Origin: Bacteroidales bacterium
GTDB lineage: Bacteria > Bacteroidota > Bacteroidia > Bacteroidales > WCHB1-69
Assembly: GCA_017540505.1 (NCBI GenBank)
Contig: JAFYAW010000037.1
Span: forward strand, 1-64,000
Direction: 5' to 3'
Length of the DNA: 64,000 nt
Shown piece by piece: positions 63,751-64,000 of the stretch. Within the stretch, counting starts at the first letter, position 1. Each line of letters starts with the position of its first letter. The notes under the pieces are model-generated. The model saw nothing but the letters and a program-made list of their open reading frames with translations. It did not search any database and was not told the origin of the DNA. The translations under genes were made by a program, and so were the position numbers.

Positions 63751-64000
63751 TCACTTACTTCCCACCTGTATTCTGGTGCCGGCAGATTGCGCCCTGTACT
63801 CCGGAGCATACATGCACTCCACTATGGTGGCACCAAGAGAAAAGTCGCCGGTCTGCGTGGCGAAGACATCATACTCCAGCACGACCGTACCCTGCGGAAA
63901 ACGGCTGAAGAAGAAGTTGGTGGAGGCATCGCGGGGGCTCTCCACCCACCACACGCCATCCTGCCGCCCGCTGCGCTCGTGGATGTTGACCGGCTCGAAG
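63751..64000 (-). CDS. Alpha-2-macroglobulin family protein, C-terminal fragment (cut by window edge)
   Basis: The last 82 codons of a gene that runs off the right edge. The readable end has FEPVNIHERSGRQDGVWW, VESPRDASTNFFFSRFPQGTVVLEYDVFATQTGDFSLGATIVECMYAPEYRAQSAGTRIQV. The R-D-x-x-T-N-F-F, P-x-G-T-x-x-x-E-Y and MYAPEY stretches match the C-terminal receptor-binding-like domain of bacterial alpha-2-macroglobulins (protease traps of the periplasm) in Bacteroidota. The bait region and thioester, if any, lie outside the window. Confidence 0.85.
   Translation of the reverse strand, partial: FEPVNIHERSGRQDGVWWVESPRDASTNFFFSRFPQGTVVLEYDVFATQTGDFSLGATIVECMYAPEYRAQSAGTRIQVGSK

Overview
The window looks like chromosomal DNA of a member of the Bacteroidota, most likely an uncultured anaerobic Bacteroidales. 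The evidence is the Bacteroidota -7 promoter box (TAnnTTTG) in front of most transcription units, near-absence of Shine-Dalgarno sequences, type IX secretion (T9SS) type A sorting domains, GWxTD, DUF5606 and FISUMP proteins, a membrane pyrophosphatase, and the rplM-rpsI-rpsB-tsf operon. Both window edges cut a gene: hppA at the left and the 3' end of an alpha-2-macroglobulin-like gene at the right. No rRNA, CRISPR array, IS element or prophage was seen. The only gene-free stretches are short and are described as features.

Layout. 1-8.9 kb: hppA start, a stand-alone four-helix-bundle (23S IVP-type) gene between inverted heptad-repeat arrays, hemW, a VWA/beta-barrel protein, envelope and lipoprotein genes, and hutU. 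8.9-17 kb: GT2 glycosyltransferase, NfeD-type membrane protease, dnaE, and a secreted C10 cysteine protease. 17-27 kb: groES-groEL with inverted heptad arrays between them, then (minus strand) lepA, an AddB-like Fe-S nuclease and a second C10 protease. 27-31 kb: a DUF456 membrane protein and an archaeal-type Glu-tRNA(Gln) amidotransferase operon, gatE-gatD, whose intergenic gap holds a perfect 30-bp palindrome. 31-34 kb: a tiny lipoprotein behind a structured leader, a Y-family polymerase with a YolD-like partner, and tRNA-Glu. 34-42 kb: minus-strand operon nadB-mtaB-M16 protease-beta-helix protein-GH89 alpha-N-acetylglucosaminidase. 42-46.7 kb: the ribosomal operon and aroA. 46.7-54 kb: rhomboid, EEP phosphatase and TPR lipoprotein; an ECF sigma factor with a probable membrane regulator; porin, sugar transferase and GWxTD protein. 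54-64 kb: a large FISUMP surface protein, a 1410-residue acyl-CoA dehydratase activase-like protein, guanine deaminase, an RsmI-like methyltransferase and tRNA-Leu.

The most unusual signals are (i) GatD/GatE, a pair normally considered archaeal, in a bacterial genome; (ii) a class of short degenerate period-7 or period-8 arrays, often in inverted pairs, abutting start and stop codons at four separate loci, each locus with its own unit sequence; (iii) several structured leaders (hutU, groES, small lipoprotein, rpsB, rplM); and (iv) promoters placed so close to the lepA and aroA start codons that the mRNAs should be leaderless or nearly so. Functional statements rest on family recognition by eye; nothing was searched or computed.
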